20,714 nucleotides of DNA from the NCBI GenBank assembly GCA_937937835.1, contig CALDBJ010000077.1, forward strand, positions 1-20,714, in the 5' to 3' direction. This stretch comes from an uncultured Collinsella sp. GTDB lineage: Bacteria > Actinomycetota > Coriobacteriia > Coriobacteriales > Coriobacteriaceae. Within the stretch, counting starts at the first letter, position 1, and every line of letters starts with the position of its first letter. Positions 6,231 to 13,012 of this stretch are shown one piece after another. A program made the translations under genes and the position numbers. The notes beneath the pieces were generated by a model that worked only from the letters and a program-made list of their open reading frames with translations, had not been told where the DNA came from and did not search any database.

Positions 6231-7394
6231 CTACAGGGTCTCGATAAAGGCGGCGATGCGGGTCTCAATCTGGCCCATGTCGCCGTTGCTGTAGTCGGTC
6301 TCGATCTTCATGTACGGAATACCCGCACCCTCGACGGCCTCCTGCATGCGCGCGCTCTCAACGTTGAAGGTGTGGCAGGCCTGTAACACGCTCTCTACCA
6401 CGCCATCGACGTGGTACTTCTCGCACATGGCCAGCGTATTTTCCATACGACCGTCGTTGGGCGTCATGACCGAACAGTTGATATCCAGGTAGCGGTCGGC
6501 GATGGCGCGCAGGATGTCGGGAGCCTCCGGGTCGATCATCATGGTCGCCGTGCGCTCGCCCGAGCAGTCGTCCATGCACACGACCACACCGCCGTTGGAC
6601 TCGATGGTGCGGCCGATCTTGTTGATCACACCGCCCACCGGGCAACCGGTGATCAGAATGCGCTTAGCATCCGCCGCAACCGGGCGCTCGCCCGCGTCGT
6701 AGGCCTCGCGCAGCTTGGCAACCTTTTGCTCCAGCTGCTGCGTATAGGCCTCAATATCAAAGCTGAACGTACCGGCAAACATAGTGCTCATCAGGTCGAC
6801 GCCGCTCATGGCCGCCGGCTGGTTGGCCTGCAGCGCAAACATCTCGAGCTGGGCAGCACGCAGGCGATTGCGACGACGGACGGCGGCGCGCAGGTCGTCA
6901 TCAGTAATCGTAATACCGTAGAAGTTCTCGAGCTCCTCCTTGAGCAGGCGGCACTCCTCGTACCAGCCTTCACGCTCGTAGGCGCGATCGCGACCCTGCG
7001 GCAGGTGCAGAATGTGCGTGCGCTTGAGCTCGTTGAGTAGCTCGTACATCTTCTTCTTGCCGTCGCAGGTGGTCTCGCCGATGATCATGTCGCTAAAGTA
7101 CGTAAACGGGCACTTTTGCGAATAGGCAAAACCGTACGTCGACTTGATGAGCGGGCAGAGGTTTGCCGGCAGCACCTTCTCGGCCTCGGGAATCACCTCG
7201 TCGGACGTGCCACACAGCGCCACGCTCGCAGCCCCCGCGGCATCGATAATCTCGAGCGGCGTATAGCTGCACAAAAAGCCGACCAGGCGATTGCCGGCCT
7301 GCTTATAATCCTTAACGCGAATAAACGCGGCCTTGCGCTGCTCGTTGAACTCCTCAAACGTGGACGGCAACGGCTGCTCAATATATTCCGACAT
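6231..7394 (-). CDS. 2-hydroxyacyl-CoA dehydratase family protein, YjiM / double-cubane cluster type (paralogue 2)
   Basis: A 387-residue HgdB/FldB-family protein. These proteins hold Fe-S clusters reduced by the ATP-driven activase and carry out difficult reductions or 2-hydroxyacyl-CoA dehydration. Motifs resemble E. coli YjiM and double-cubane cluster proteins: LCPLIKSTYGF (C80), KCPF (C95), GETTCDGKKKMYE (C110), ITGCPVGG (C251), CMDDCSG (C273, C277), INCSVMTPND (C307) and LQACHTF (C340). No CoA-transferase gene is nearby, which argues against a simple fermentative amino-acid dehydratase and for a YjiM-like reductase, but this is inference. ATG 7394 has AAGGAG just upstream. Spacers of 154 and 155 bases to its neighbours both contain the same structured repeat. 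The substrate is unknown. Confidence 0.85.
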   Translation of the reverse strand: MSEYIEQPLPSTFEEFNEQRKAAFIRVKDYKQAGNRLVGFLCSYTPLEIIDAAGAASVALCGTSDEVIPEAEKVLPANLCPLIKSTYGFAYSQKCPFTYFSDMIIGETTCDGKKKMYELLNELKRTHILHLPQGRDRAYEREGWYEECRLLKEELENFYGITITDDDLRAAVRRRNRLRAAQLEMFALQANQPAAMSGVDLMSTMFAGTFSFDIEAYTQQLEQKVAKLREAYDAGERPVAADAKRILITGCPVGGVINKIGRTIESNGGVVVCMDDCSGERTATMMIDPEAPDILRAIADRYLDINCSVMTPNDGRMENTLAMCEKYHVDGVVESVLQACHTFNVESARMQEAVEGAGIPYMKIETDYSNGDMGQIETRIAAFIETL

Positions 7395-7436
7395 ATAGCT
7401 CCTTAACAAACCTTTTAACCAACCAAGGAAACGGCT

Positions 7437-7530
7437 TTCCCAGGTGCTCGAGGTTGCCGTGAAAGAGGAGCGCCGCGTACTTTGGTACGCAAGCTACAGT
7501 TAGAACGGCAAGATCGGGTGCCTGGGGAAG
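7437..7530. repeat. Structured intergenic repeat, copy B
   Basis: A 94-base element between dehydratase paralogues 1 and 2, related to copy A at 6136-6230. The outer arms (CCCAGGTGC with GGTGCCTGGG), an inner arm TTGCCGT/ACGGCAA (perfect here, one mismatch in copy A) and the central GCGTAC-TTTG-GTACGC hairpin define a branched structure. The unpaired GAAAGAGGAGCGC is identical to copy A. It lies 18 bases after the stop codon of paralogue 1. Confidence 0.8.
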
Positions 7531-7548
7531 CCGCCGAGACGGATAGCC

Positions 7549-8832
7549 CTAAATGGTTTCCAAGAAAGCCTCGATCCTGGTTTGCAGTTGGCCTGCATCC
7601 TCGCCGGCGTAGTCGGTGGTGATGTGCATAAACGGAATGCCTGCCTCCTCGGCGGCCTTCTCCACGGCAAACGACTCCATCTCGTAGAGCGTGCAGAACT
7701 GCAGGGCCACGTCGACGATACCGTCGGCATGCAGGTCCTTGGCCATCTGGACAATGTCCTTCATACGTTGCTCGTTGGGCGTAAAAACAGCGCAGTTGAT
7801 CTTAAAGTAGCGCTCGGCGATAGCGTCGAGCATCTCGTCGACCGTCTCGCCGGACTCGTCGACCAGGTCCTTGTAGTAGCGCGAGCCCGTGCAGGACTCC
7901 TCGCCCACCACGACGCCACCGGCCTTCTCGATGAGGTTGAACAGCTTCCAGTTGGGCACGGCCATGGGCGTACCGGTGTACAGGATGCGCTTGGTGCCCT
8001 TGGGCGCCACGCCCTCGCCGGCTTCAACGCGCTGCTCGCACTCGGCGGCCATGTCGTTGATGGCGCCGGTCAAGCGCGGCGTGTCGTCCATAAAGGCAGC
8101 CTGAACGGTCAGCAGGCTGTCGAGACCGCTGATGGGCGCCGGATCGGCAGCGCGCGTGGCAGCGAGACGCTGCAGGGCGCGGCGCTTCTCATTGACGGCG
8201 TGGATGGCGGCCTTCAGGCGCTCGGGCGTAATCTTGACGCCACACTCTTCCTCGATCTTGGCGGCGAGCTTTTTGACCTCGGCCTTCCAAGTCACGAGCG
8301 TCGACTCGTCGTGCACGTTGGGAATATCCATAACGTACATGTTCTTTTGCGTGGCAAAAAACTCGTAGGCCTTCTTCTTGCCATCGCAGGTGTTCTCGCC
8401 CACCACCAGGTCACTCGACTCAATGTAAGGGCAGACCTCGCCCAGCTTAAAGCCGGCAAAGCTCTTGATAAGCGGGCAGGTGTTGCGCGGCAGGTGCTCC
8501 TCGACCTTATCGGTTGCCCAATCGGCACCCGAGCACAGGCCCACGGGAATGCCGTCACAGGCAAGCACGATCTCCTCGGGCACGTACACGCAGAACGAGC
8601 CCACGATCTTGGTGGCCTCGCCGGCCTCCTTCTTGTCGAGCATCTCCTTAATACGGCCGCTGTGGATGTTGGTGGCGACAAAATCCAGGTAGGACGTGGA
8701 CTTGGGGCGATTGTTCTGCGTCAGGAACATATCGCCGTACATCTGGCCCACGGCGCCCAGCAGCATGTCGTGGTCGGCAAGATTCATGCCGAGGCTCTCC
8801 CACATCGGATGGAAATCGAATTCTTCAGTCAT
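7549..8832 (-). CDS. 2-hydroxyacyl-CoA dehydratase family protein (HgdB/YjiM type, paralogue 1)
   Basis: A 427-residue HgdB-family protein and the first structural gene of the series. Compared with paralogue 2 it has about 40 extra N-terminal residues. It keeps NTCPLIKSF (C119), EVCPY (C134), GENTCDGKKKAYE (C149), EESCTG (C314), INCAVFTPNEQ (C347) and LQFCTLY (C380). It lacks the cysteines that paralogue 2 has in TGCPVGG (here TGTPMAV) and at its C273 (here Gly). Six shared cysteines would suit either two cubanes per subunit or one cluster plus others. The two proteins may form a heterodimer like HgdA/HgdB or be separate homodimers. ATG 8832 is preceded by GAGAGGGG. Activation by the downstream activase is expected; the substrate is unknown. 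Confidence 0.85.
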   Translation of the reverse strand: MTEEFDFHPMWESLGMNLADHDMLLGAVGQMYGDMFLTQNNRPKSTSYLDFVATNIHSGRIKEMLDKKEAGEATKIVGSFCVYVPEEIVLACDGIPVGLCSGADWATDKVEEHLPRNTCPLIKSFAGFKLGEVCPYIESSDLVVGENTCDGKKKAYEFFATQKNMYVMDIPNVHDESTLVTWKAEVKKLAAKIEEECGVKITPERLKAAIHAVNEKRRALQRLAATRAADPAPISGLDSLLTVQAAFMDDTPRLTGAINDMAAECEQRVEAGEGVAPKGTKRILYTGTPMAVPNWKLFNLIEKAGGVVVGEESCTGSRYYKDLVDESGETVDEMLDAIAERYFKINCAVFTPNEQRMKDIVQMAKDLHADGIVDVALQFCTLYEMESFAVEKAAEEAGIPFMHITTDYAGEDAGQLQTRIEAFLETI

Positions 8833-9257
8833 GACGGTTCCCCTCTCGAACCAAAAACGGATAGCTACGGTATTGCTGCACGGTGGGTGGCGAAAACCCA
8901 GCCGCGCGAAAACCCGGAATTTTGGGGAACCTGCTTTGCAGCTGATTATTTAGTTGTGCGTCGTCTCTCCCGGAGCCGTGAACATACCTGCTCATATGCG
9001 GCTCCGAGCCATATACAGGGCGCGCGCCGCAACGCGGCGAATGTATGTCGTCTGCGGCATGTGCGCACCCTCCTTTACAAGTTGATGTCAACTATATCAA
9101 CGGTCATCGACTAAGCGAACACCGTTGACATTCGTACGACAGCGTCGTGTACCGTCGTTTAATAAATAATTATCTTAATTGATAAGAGTTTGTTATCCAT
9201 CGTTCGGCGCGCGGCAAGATAAAGCCGACAAGGCTTATATCCCCGACAGCATTACCC
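8833..9257 (-). promoter_or_regulatory. Structured leader region of the dehydratase-selenium series
   Basis: A 430-base gap between modC and dehydratase paralogue 1. In the transcribed (minus) direction it holds a weak hairpin after modC (ATAAGCC-N5-GGCTT, about 9237-9220), TTATC/GATAA half-sites (9183-9168), a weak promoter candidate TTCGCT-N17-TATAGT ending at 9091, and an inverted repeat GTTGAT-N9-ATCAAC (9081-9101). A strong AAAGGAGG with a 22-codon frame follows, then CGCCGC-GTT-GCGGCG (9039-9025) and CGGAGCCG-N20-CGGCTCCG (9006-8971). A GGGTTTTCGC direct repeat lies at 8915-8906 and 8899-8890. No known riboswitch consensus was recognised. Confidence 0.45.
8992..9060 (-). CDS. Possible 22-residue leader peptide
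   Basis: ATG 9060 is preceded by AAAGGAGGG with about 9 bases spacing, the best ribosome-binding site in the neighbourhood, and opens a 22-codon frame ending in TGA at 8994-8992. The peptide begins MPQTTYIRRVAARA and is basic, with five arginines. Its coding region is itself folded: a CGCCGC/GCGGCG hairpin lies inside it and its stop codon falls in the loop of the next, 8-base-pair stem. That is how leader-peptide attenuators are built, but no repeated regulatory codons for one amino acid stand out apart from Arg. It could also be chance. Confidence 0.35.
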   Translation of the reverse strand: MPQTTYIRRVAARALYMARSRI

Positions 9258-9261
9258 GGCG

Positions 9262-10332
9262 CTATCGACAAACCAAACGGATCTTACTCGCATCGAAGTG
9301 CATGCGCAGTGTCTCGCCTGCTTGCGGCAGCTCATCGACAGGCATGCCCACCTTGTTGACCTTCCACTGCAGACGCGTGGGCGCATCAGCACGCGGCACG
9401 TCCAGCAGCACCAGGCGCTCAAAGCGCGAATCGCTCACACGGGCCACATGCAGGTCATAGCTGTTGCGACCCCGCTCGGCACGGTTGTCCACATGGAAGT
9501 AGCTCGCACGAATACCGAGGTACGCCACATTATCGGGGACCTCGCGACCCACGTTAAAGGTCATGCCCCAGTCAAGGGCCTCGACTTCTTCGTCGCCGAT
9601 CTTGCGCGCGCGGCTTGTGTTCTTGCAGCCCGTCAGGCGCAGCGCCGCCAGCGTCTGCGGACGGCGGACCACGTCCTCGATGGAGCCGACCTCCTCAACA
9701 TGCCCGTCGTGCATCACGCAGATACGCTGGCAGAGGCGGCACGCCTCGTCGATGTCGTGGCTCACGTAGAGTACGGTACGGTTGCATACATCGAACAGGT
9801 CGAGCATGTTCTGTTCGAGGGCGCTCTTAAGATAGGAATCGAGTGCGCTCATGGGCTCGTCGAACATAAAGATGCCCGGATGCGCCGCCACCATGCGGGC
9901 AAGCGCCACACGTTGTTGCTGACCGCCCGAGAGTCGCGCGGGGTAGCGGTCGGCAAAATCGGCCAGACCGAAAATGCCCAGATAGCGCTCGGCCAACCTT
10001 TTGCGCGCCGCGGCGTCTCCCGCGCCCTTTACACCGGCGCATACGTTATCGGCCACCGTCATGTTGGGAAACAACTGATAGTTTTGGAACAACAGGGCGC
10101 ATTTTCGCTCCTGAGGCGACAGGTTGATGCCCGCCGCCGAGTCAAAAAAGGTCACGCCGTTGACAACGATCTTACCCTCGTCGGGCGTCTCCACACCGGC
10201 GATGCAGCGCAGCGTACAGCTCTTGCCGCAACCCGAGGCGCCCAGCAGGGCCACGCGCTCCTCGCCGGCCTCAAGCTGCATGTCGAGCACAAACCCGGGA
10301 TAACGTTTCTTAATATCCAAAACGAGCGACAT
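9262..10332 (-). CDS. modC: Molybdate ABC transporter ATP-binding protein ModC
   Basis: A 356-residue cytoplasmic ABC ATPase that powers molybdate uptake with ModB. Walker A is GASGCGKS (31-38), Q-loop LFQNY (Q83), signature LSGGQQQ (134-140), Walker B IFMFDEP (154-160) and switch His H192 in YVSHD. Residues about 235-356 form a C-terminal domain in the position of the molybdate-responsive TOBE domain of ModC, although the match there is weak. ATG 10332 has GGGGAGG upstream and lies 3 bases after the modB stop, so modB and modC are coupled. The wider family includes tungstate and sulfate importers, but ModA and the neighbouring moeA-mogA favour molybdate. Confidence 0.9.
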   Translation of the reverse strand: MSLVLDIKKRYPGFVLDMQLEAGEERVALLGASGCGKSCTLRCIAGVETPDEGKIVVNGVTFFDSAAGINLSPQERKCALLFQNYQLFPNMTVADNVCAGVKGAGDAAARKRLAERYLGIFGLADFADRYPARLSGGQQQRVALARMVAAHPGIFMFDEPMSALDSYLKSALEQNMLDLFDVCNRTVLYVSHDIDEACRLCQRICVMHDGHVEEVGSIEDVVRRPQTLAALRLTGCKNTSRARKIGDEEVEALDWGMTFNVGREVPDNVAYLGIRASYFHVDNRAERGRNSYDLHVARVSDSRFERLVLLDVPRADAPTRLQWKVNKVGMPVDELPQAGETLRMHFDASKIRLVCR

Positions 10333-10335
10333 AGC

Positions 10336-11817
10336 TTATCGACCTCCCCGCGGCGCCGCATCATCACGCATGAGCTCGGCCAGCGCCTCGCGATCGATAC
10401 GCAGCGCATCGCCGCCGACTGGGTCGAGCGAATCGCCCTGTCCGGCGAGACCTTTGGCCTGTTTGCGCTCCGCACGGGAAAGGCCACGTTCGCGATACTT
10501 TTGCGAATGCGCCGTGTACATATTGATGAACAGAATGACCAGGAAGCTGAACGCGATTACGACTACGACCCAAAAGAGGGCCACCGACGTATTGCCGCCC
10601 ATCCACTCAAAGTAAATCGCAATGGGAATGGTCTGCGTAATACCGGCGTAGTTGCCCGCAAAGAACAGGGTGCAGCCAAACTCGCCCATCGCGCGGGCAA
10701 AGGCGAGCACCGTGCCGGCGGCAATCGAGGGCCAGCCAAGCGGCATCATGAGCTTGGCAAAGATGCGACGCTCGGACCATCCCAGGGTTCGCGCGGCGTC
10801 GAGCATCTGCGCGTCAAGACTCTCGAAGGCTCCGAGCGCCGTGCGGTAAACCAGCGGAAACGACACGACGACGGCCGAAATGACCGCCGCGGGCCACGTA
10901 AAGACGATCGAGATGCCGTGCGCGATAAGCCACTGGCCCACCCCGGTCGATCGACCAAATAGCATAAGCAGCAAAAAGCCGCAGACCGTGGGTGGCAGCA
11001 CCATAGGAATCGTAAAGACCGAATCGAGCAGGCCCTTGATGCGACTCGAGGTACCCATAGTCTTCCACGCGGCGAACAGGCCCAGCGCAAAGGAGATCAG
11101 CAGGGCAAGGCCGCTCGTTTTGATAGAAACCCAAAACGGACGGTAGTCGATGCCGCCAAAAAACGTCTGGGCGCACTCCGCCAGCGAAGGTGGCTCCGTC
11201 GTCGAGACGCTCGCATACGGCACTAAGGCGGCGTTGTCGCTCCACAGGGCTCCGCCACCCAGATCAAGCTCGGCGTTCGCGGCCTCGGCGGCATTCACCA
11301 CCGTGTAGCAATCGCCGTCTTCGCCCTTCACCTTAAACTGATAGCGATAATCGCCCTGCACAAGTTCGTTGTCCGAGGTAAACACCCACTCAAGCCTGGA
11401 GTCCTCCAGCAGCGCTCCGCCCATGGAGTGAGACTTATCGAGCCCCGTGAGCATCTTCTTAAGCGCCTTTTGGTCAGAGGCGTTTGTAATGTCGAGCCCC
11501 GCGTCCTTAGCGGCGTGTGCATCAACCCACACCACGATGTTCGAAGGCGTCGTCACCGTCACAAGCGTCGTCTTTTTGTAGATGGGAAATCGATAGCCCT
11601 CGGGCTGACCTGCAAACGAGCGTGCCGTGCCCTTGGCATTGCGCTCAAACGCGTTGAGGCCAAACTCGACGCCATCGATAAGCGCGGAGTCCTCGGTCGC
11701 CTGGCACCCATCGGCGGTGGTAAAGAGAGCCTCGGCACAGGCAGCCCCAGGCAGCGAGGTAAACGCAAAGAGAACCGCTGCCAGCGCGGCGAGCAGGCGA
11801 ATCGTTTTCCTTGACAC
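10336..11817 (-). CDS. modB: Molybdate ABC transporter permease ModB with an extra secreted N-terminal domain
   Basis: A 493-residue protein, about twice the usual ModB length (about 220-230). Residues 1-28 are a signal peptide (RKTIRLLAALAAVLFAFTS, then AACA). Residues about 29-226 form an extracytoplasmic domain I do not recognise, with cysteines at 38, 170 and 215. Residues about 229-440 are the normal permease: SLKV-like SIKTSGLALLISF, IPMVLPPTVCGF, and the ModC-contact (EAA) loop LDAARTLGWSERRIFAKLMMPL, then RAMGEFG. A charged cytoplasmic tail (441-493) follows. The GTG start at 11817 has GAGGAG 7 bases ahead; a GTG 13 codons earlier would precede the signal peptide and lacks such a site. 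It lies 116 bases after modA, behind a terminator hairpin, and is coupled to modC. Confidence 0.88.
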   Translation of the reverse strand: MSRKTIRLLAALAAVLFAFTSLPGAACAEALFTTADGCQATEDSALIDGVEFGLNAFERNAKGTARSFAGQPEGYRFPIYKKTTLVTVTTPSNIVVWVDAHAAKDAGLDITNASDQKALKKMLTGLDKSHSMGGALLEDSRLEWVFTSDNELVQGDYRYQFKVKGEDGDCYTVVNAAEAANAELDLGGGALWSDNAALVPYASVSTTEPPSLAECAQTFFGGIDYRPFWVSIKTSGLALLISFALGLFAAWKTMGTSSRIKGLLDSVFTIPMVLPPTVCGFLLLMLFGRSTGVGQWLIAHGISIVFTWPAAVISAVVVSFPLVYRTALGAFESLDAQMLDAARTLGWSERRIFAKLMMPLGWPSIAAGTVLAFARAMGEFGCTLFFAGNYAGITQTIPIAIYFEWMGGNTSVALFWVVVVIAFSFLVILFINMYTAHSQKYRERGLSRAERKQAKGLAGQGDSLDPVGGDALRIDREALAELMRDDAAPRGGR

Positions 11818-11867
11818 GGGCGACTCCTCAAACACAGGGCAACGGCGCGCAGGCACGCCGGTTCAAT

Positions 11868-11901
11868 CAAAAAGGACAGGCGATCGCAAGAACGCCCGCC
11901 C
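11868..11901 (-). terminator. Terminator-like hairpin between modA and modB
   Basis: In the minus direction GGGCGGGCG (11901-11893) pairs with CGCCTGTCC (11882-11874) over 9 base pairs including two G-U pairs, with a 10-base loop, followed by TTTTT (11873-11869). It lies 32 bases after the modA stop. Partial read-through would give more of the binding protein than of the membrane components, a common pattern for ABC importers. Confidence 0.75.
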
Positions 11902-11933
11902 TCAAGAATATCGTTATACAGTGCCCTTTCGCA

Positions 11934-12809
11934 CTACTCGGAAAGCTCAAAGCCGTACTTGGCCCAAATCTTCTGGGCTTTCTTGTTGGTCAGGCAGAAG
12001 TCGATGAACGCCTTGGCCTCGTCGGCATGCTCGGAGCTATCGGCGACAGCGCCGGGATACACGATGGGCTTGTGCGAGTCCTCGGGGCACACGAAGGCCT
12101 CCTCGATGCCGTCGTAGCGGAAGATATCGGAGCTGTAGACAAAACCCGCCACGCAGTCGCCTGTAGAGACGTAAGACGCAGCGGTGCCGACCTTGTCGGC
12201 CAGGGCTACCTTGTCGGCGAGCTCGGGCGCGTACTCGCCGTCGTCGCCCTCGGTACCGGTATAGAGGCCCACGGAAGCCAGCGCCTGGTTGGCGTACTTG
12301 CCGGCGGGGACGGTCTTGGCGTCGCCGATGGCAATCTTACCGTCCAGATTCGCGACGTCGGCGATGGCCTCGACCTTAGTATCGGAGCCCTCGGCGCGAA
12401 TGATCACGAGATCGTTGACGAACATGTCCTCGCGGGTGTCGGTGTCGACGAGCTCGGCGGTCTCAGCGTCATCCATGGTGCCCTTGGAAGCGGTGATGAG
12501 CACGTCGACCGTGGCGCCGGCCTTCATCTGCTCGACGAGGTCGCCGGAGGCCTTAAACTGCGTGTCGGCAAAGGTGGTGCCGGTTTGGTCGGTGTAGAGC
12601 TCCTGAACCTCGGGCAGGGCCTTCTCGAGGGAGTTAGCGGCAAAGACCTGCAGCTCGACGGTTTCCTTCTTGGAAGAGGCCTTGACGGAGCCGGCATCGG
12701 AACCAGCGGGCTCGGACGTCTTGTTGCCCGAGCAGCCGGCAAGGCCAAGGCCGGCGGCAGCGGCAGCAGAAAGCGAGACAAAACCGCGGCGAGAAACCAT
12801 ATCGAACAT
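11934..12809 (-). CDS. modA: Molybdate ABC transporter substrate-binding lipoprotein ModA
   Basis: A 291-residue extracytoplasmic binding protein that captures molybdate (or tungstate) for ModBC. The N-terminus has SRRGFVSLS, a twin-arginine-like motif, then a hydrophobic stretch and lipobox LAGC (C26), which predicts a lipoprotein possibly exported by the Tat route. The mature part shows ModA-type features: ELQVFAANSLEKALPEV, FKASGDLVEQMKAGATVDVLI, KIAIGDAKTVPAGKYANQAL, VGTAASYVSTGDCVAGFVY and a terminal KAFIDFCL region. Length is slightly above the family norm because of an acidic linker. ATG 12809 has AAAGGG 6 bases ahead. It is the first gene of modABC. Confidence 0.94.
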   Translation of the reverse strand: MFDMVSRRGFVSLSAAAAAGLGLAGCSGNKTSEPAGSDAGSVKASSKKETVELQVFAANSLEKALPEVQELYTDQTGTTFADTQFKASGDLVEQMKAGATVDVLITASKGTMDDAETAELVDTDTREDMFVNDLVIIRAEGSDTKVEAIADVANLDGKIAIGDAKTVPAGKYANQALASVGLYTGTEGDDGEYAPELADKVALADKVGTAASYVSTGDCVAGFVYSSDIFRYDGIEEAFVCPEDSHKPIVYPGAVADSSEHADEAKAFIDFCLTNKKAQKIWAKYGFELSE

Positions 12810-12869
12810 GTTCAACCCTTTCGAACGCTATACCCGGGCACCCCACCGCGGGCTTTATTCTGTTACTAG

Positions 12870-12920
12870 ATTATACTTCAGCGCGAATAATGATAATGAG
12901 AAATTATTCTCGCTAGAGAA
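12870..12920 (-). promoter_or_regulatory. Promoter and operator-like repeats upstream of modA
   Basis: A consensus TATAAT (12875-12870, minus strand) lies about 60 bases before the modA start, with no good -35 sequence. The -35 region is instead covered by AT-rich symmetric DNA. Half-sites GAGAA (12898-12902), TTCTC (12907-12911) and GAGAA (12916-12920) alternate in orientation with 4-base gaps, a 9-base period, next to AATAATGATAAT (12886-12897). This looks like a binding site for a dimeric regulator, with some likeness to Fur-type boxes. It does not match the E. coli ModE site as I know it. Confidence 0.55.
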
Positions 12921-12961
12921 TATAGTTTCGAGTTGCCGTGCACCTCGGCGTCGCTTCGGCG

Positions 12962-12999
12962 GAAAACAAAGGCGGAGCAGCCGTTCAGGTCGCCCCGCC
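12962..12999 (-). terminator. Terminator of moeA-mogA
   Basis: Minus-strand stem GGCGGGGC/GCTCCGCC (12999-12992 with 12978-12971), 8 base pairs with one G-U, 13-base loop, followed by TTTGTTTT (12970-12963). It starts 14 bases after the mogA stop codon. It separates the moeA-mogA transcript from the modA promoter downstream. Confidence 0.8.
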
Positions 13000-13012
13000 G
13001 CAGGTAAACCGC

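Noticed and set aside
8950..9010. Glycine riboswitch suggested by GGGAGAGA in the leader
   Set aside because: The characteristic CCGAAGGAGCAA-type core and the second conserved segment are missing.
7582..9114. 510-codon plus-strand frame opposite dehydratase paralogue 1
   Set aside because: Antisense shadow with no family motif. The opposite strand carries the conserved cysteine motifs and a good ribosome-binding site.
9298..10962. 554-codon plus-strand frame opposite modC and modB
   Set aside because: Antisense shadow. Walker and signature motifs lie on the minus strand.
11811..12869. 352-codon plus-strand frame opposite modA
   Set aside because: Antisense shadow rich in Leu/Gly/Val. ModA with lipobox is clear on the minus strand.
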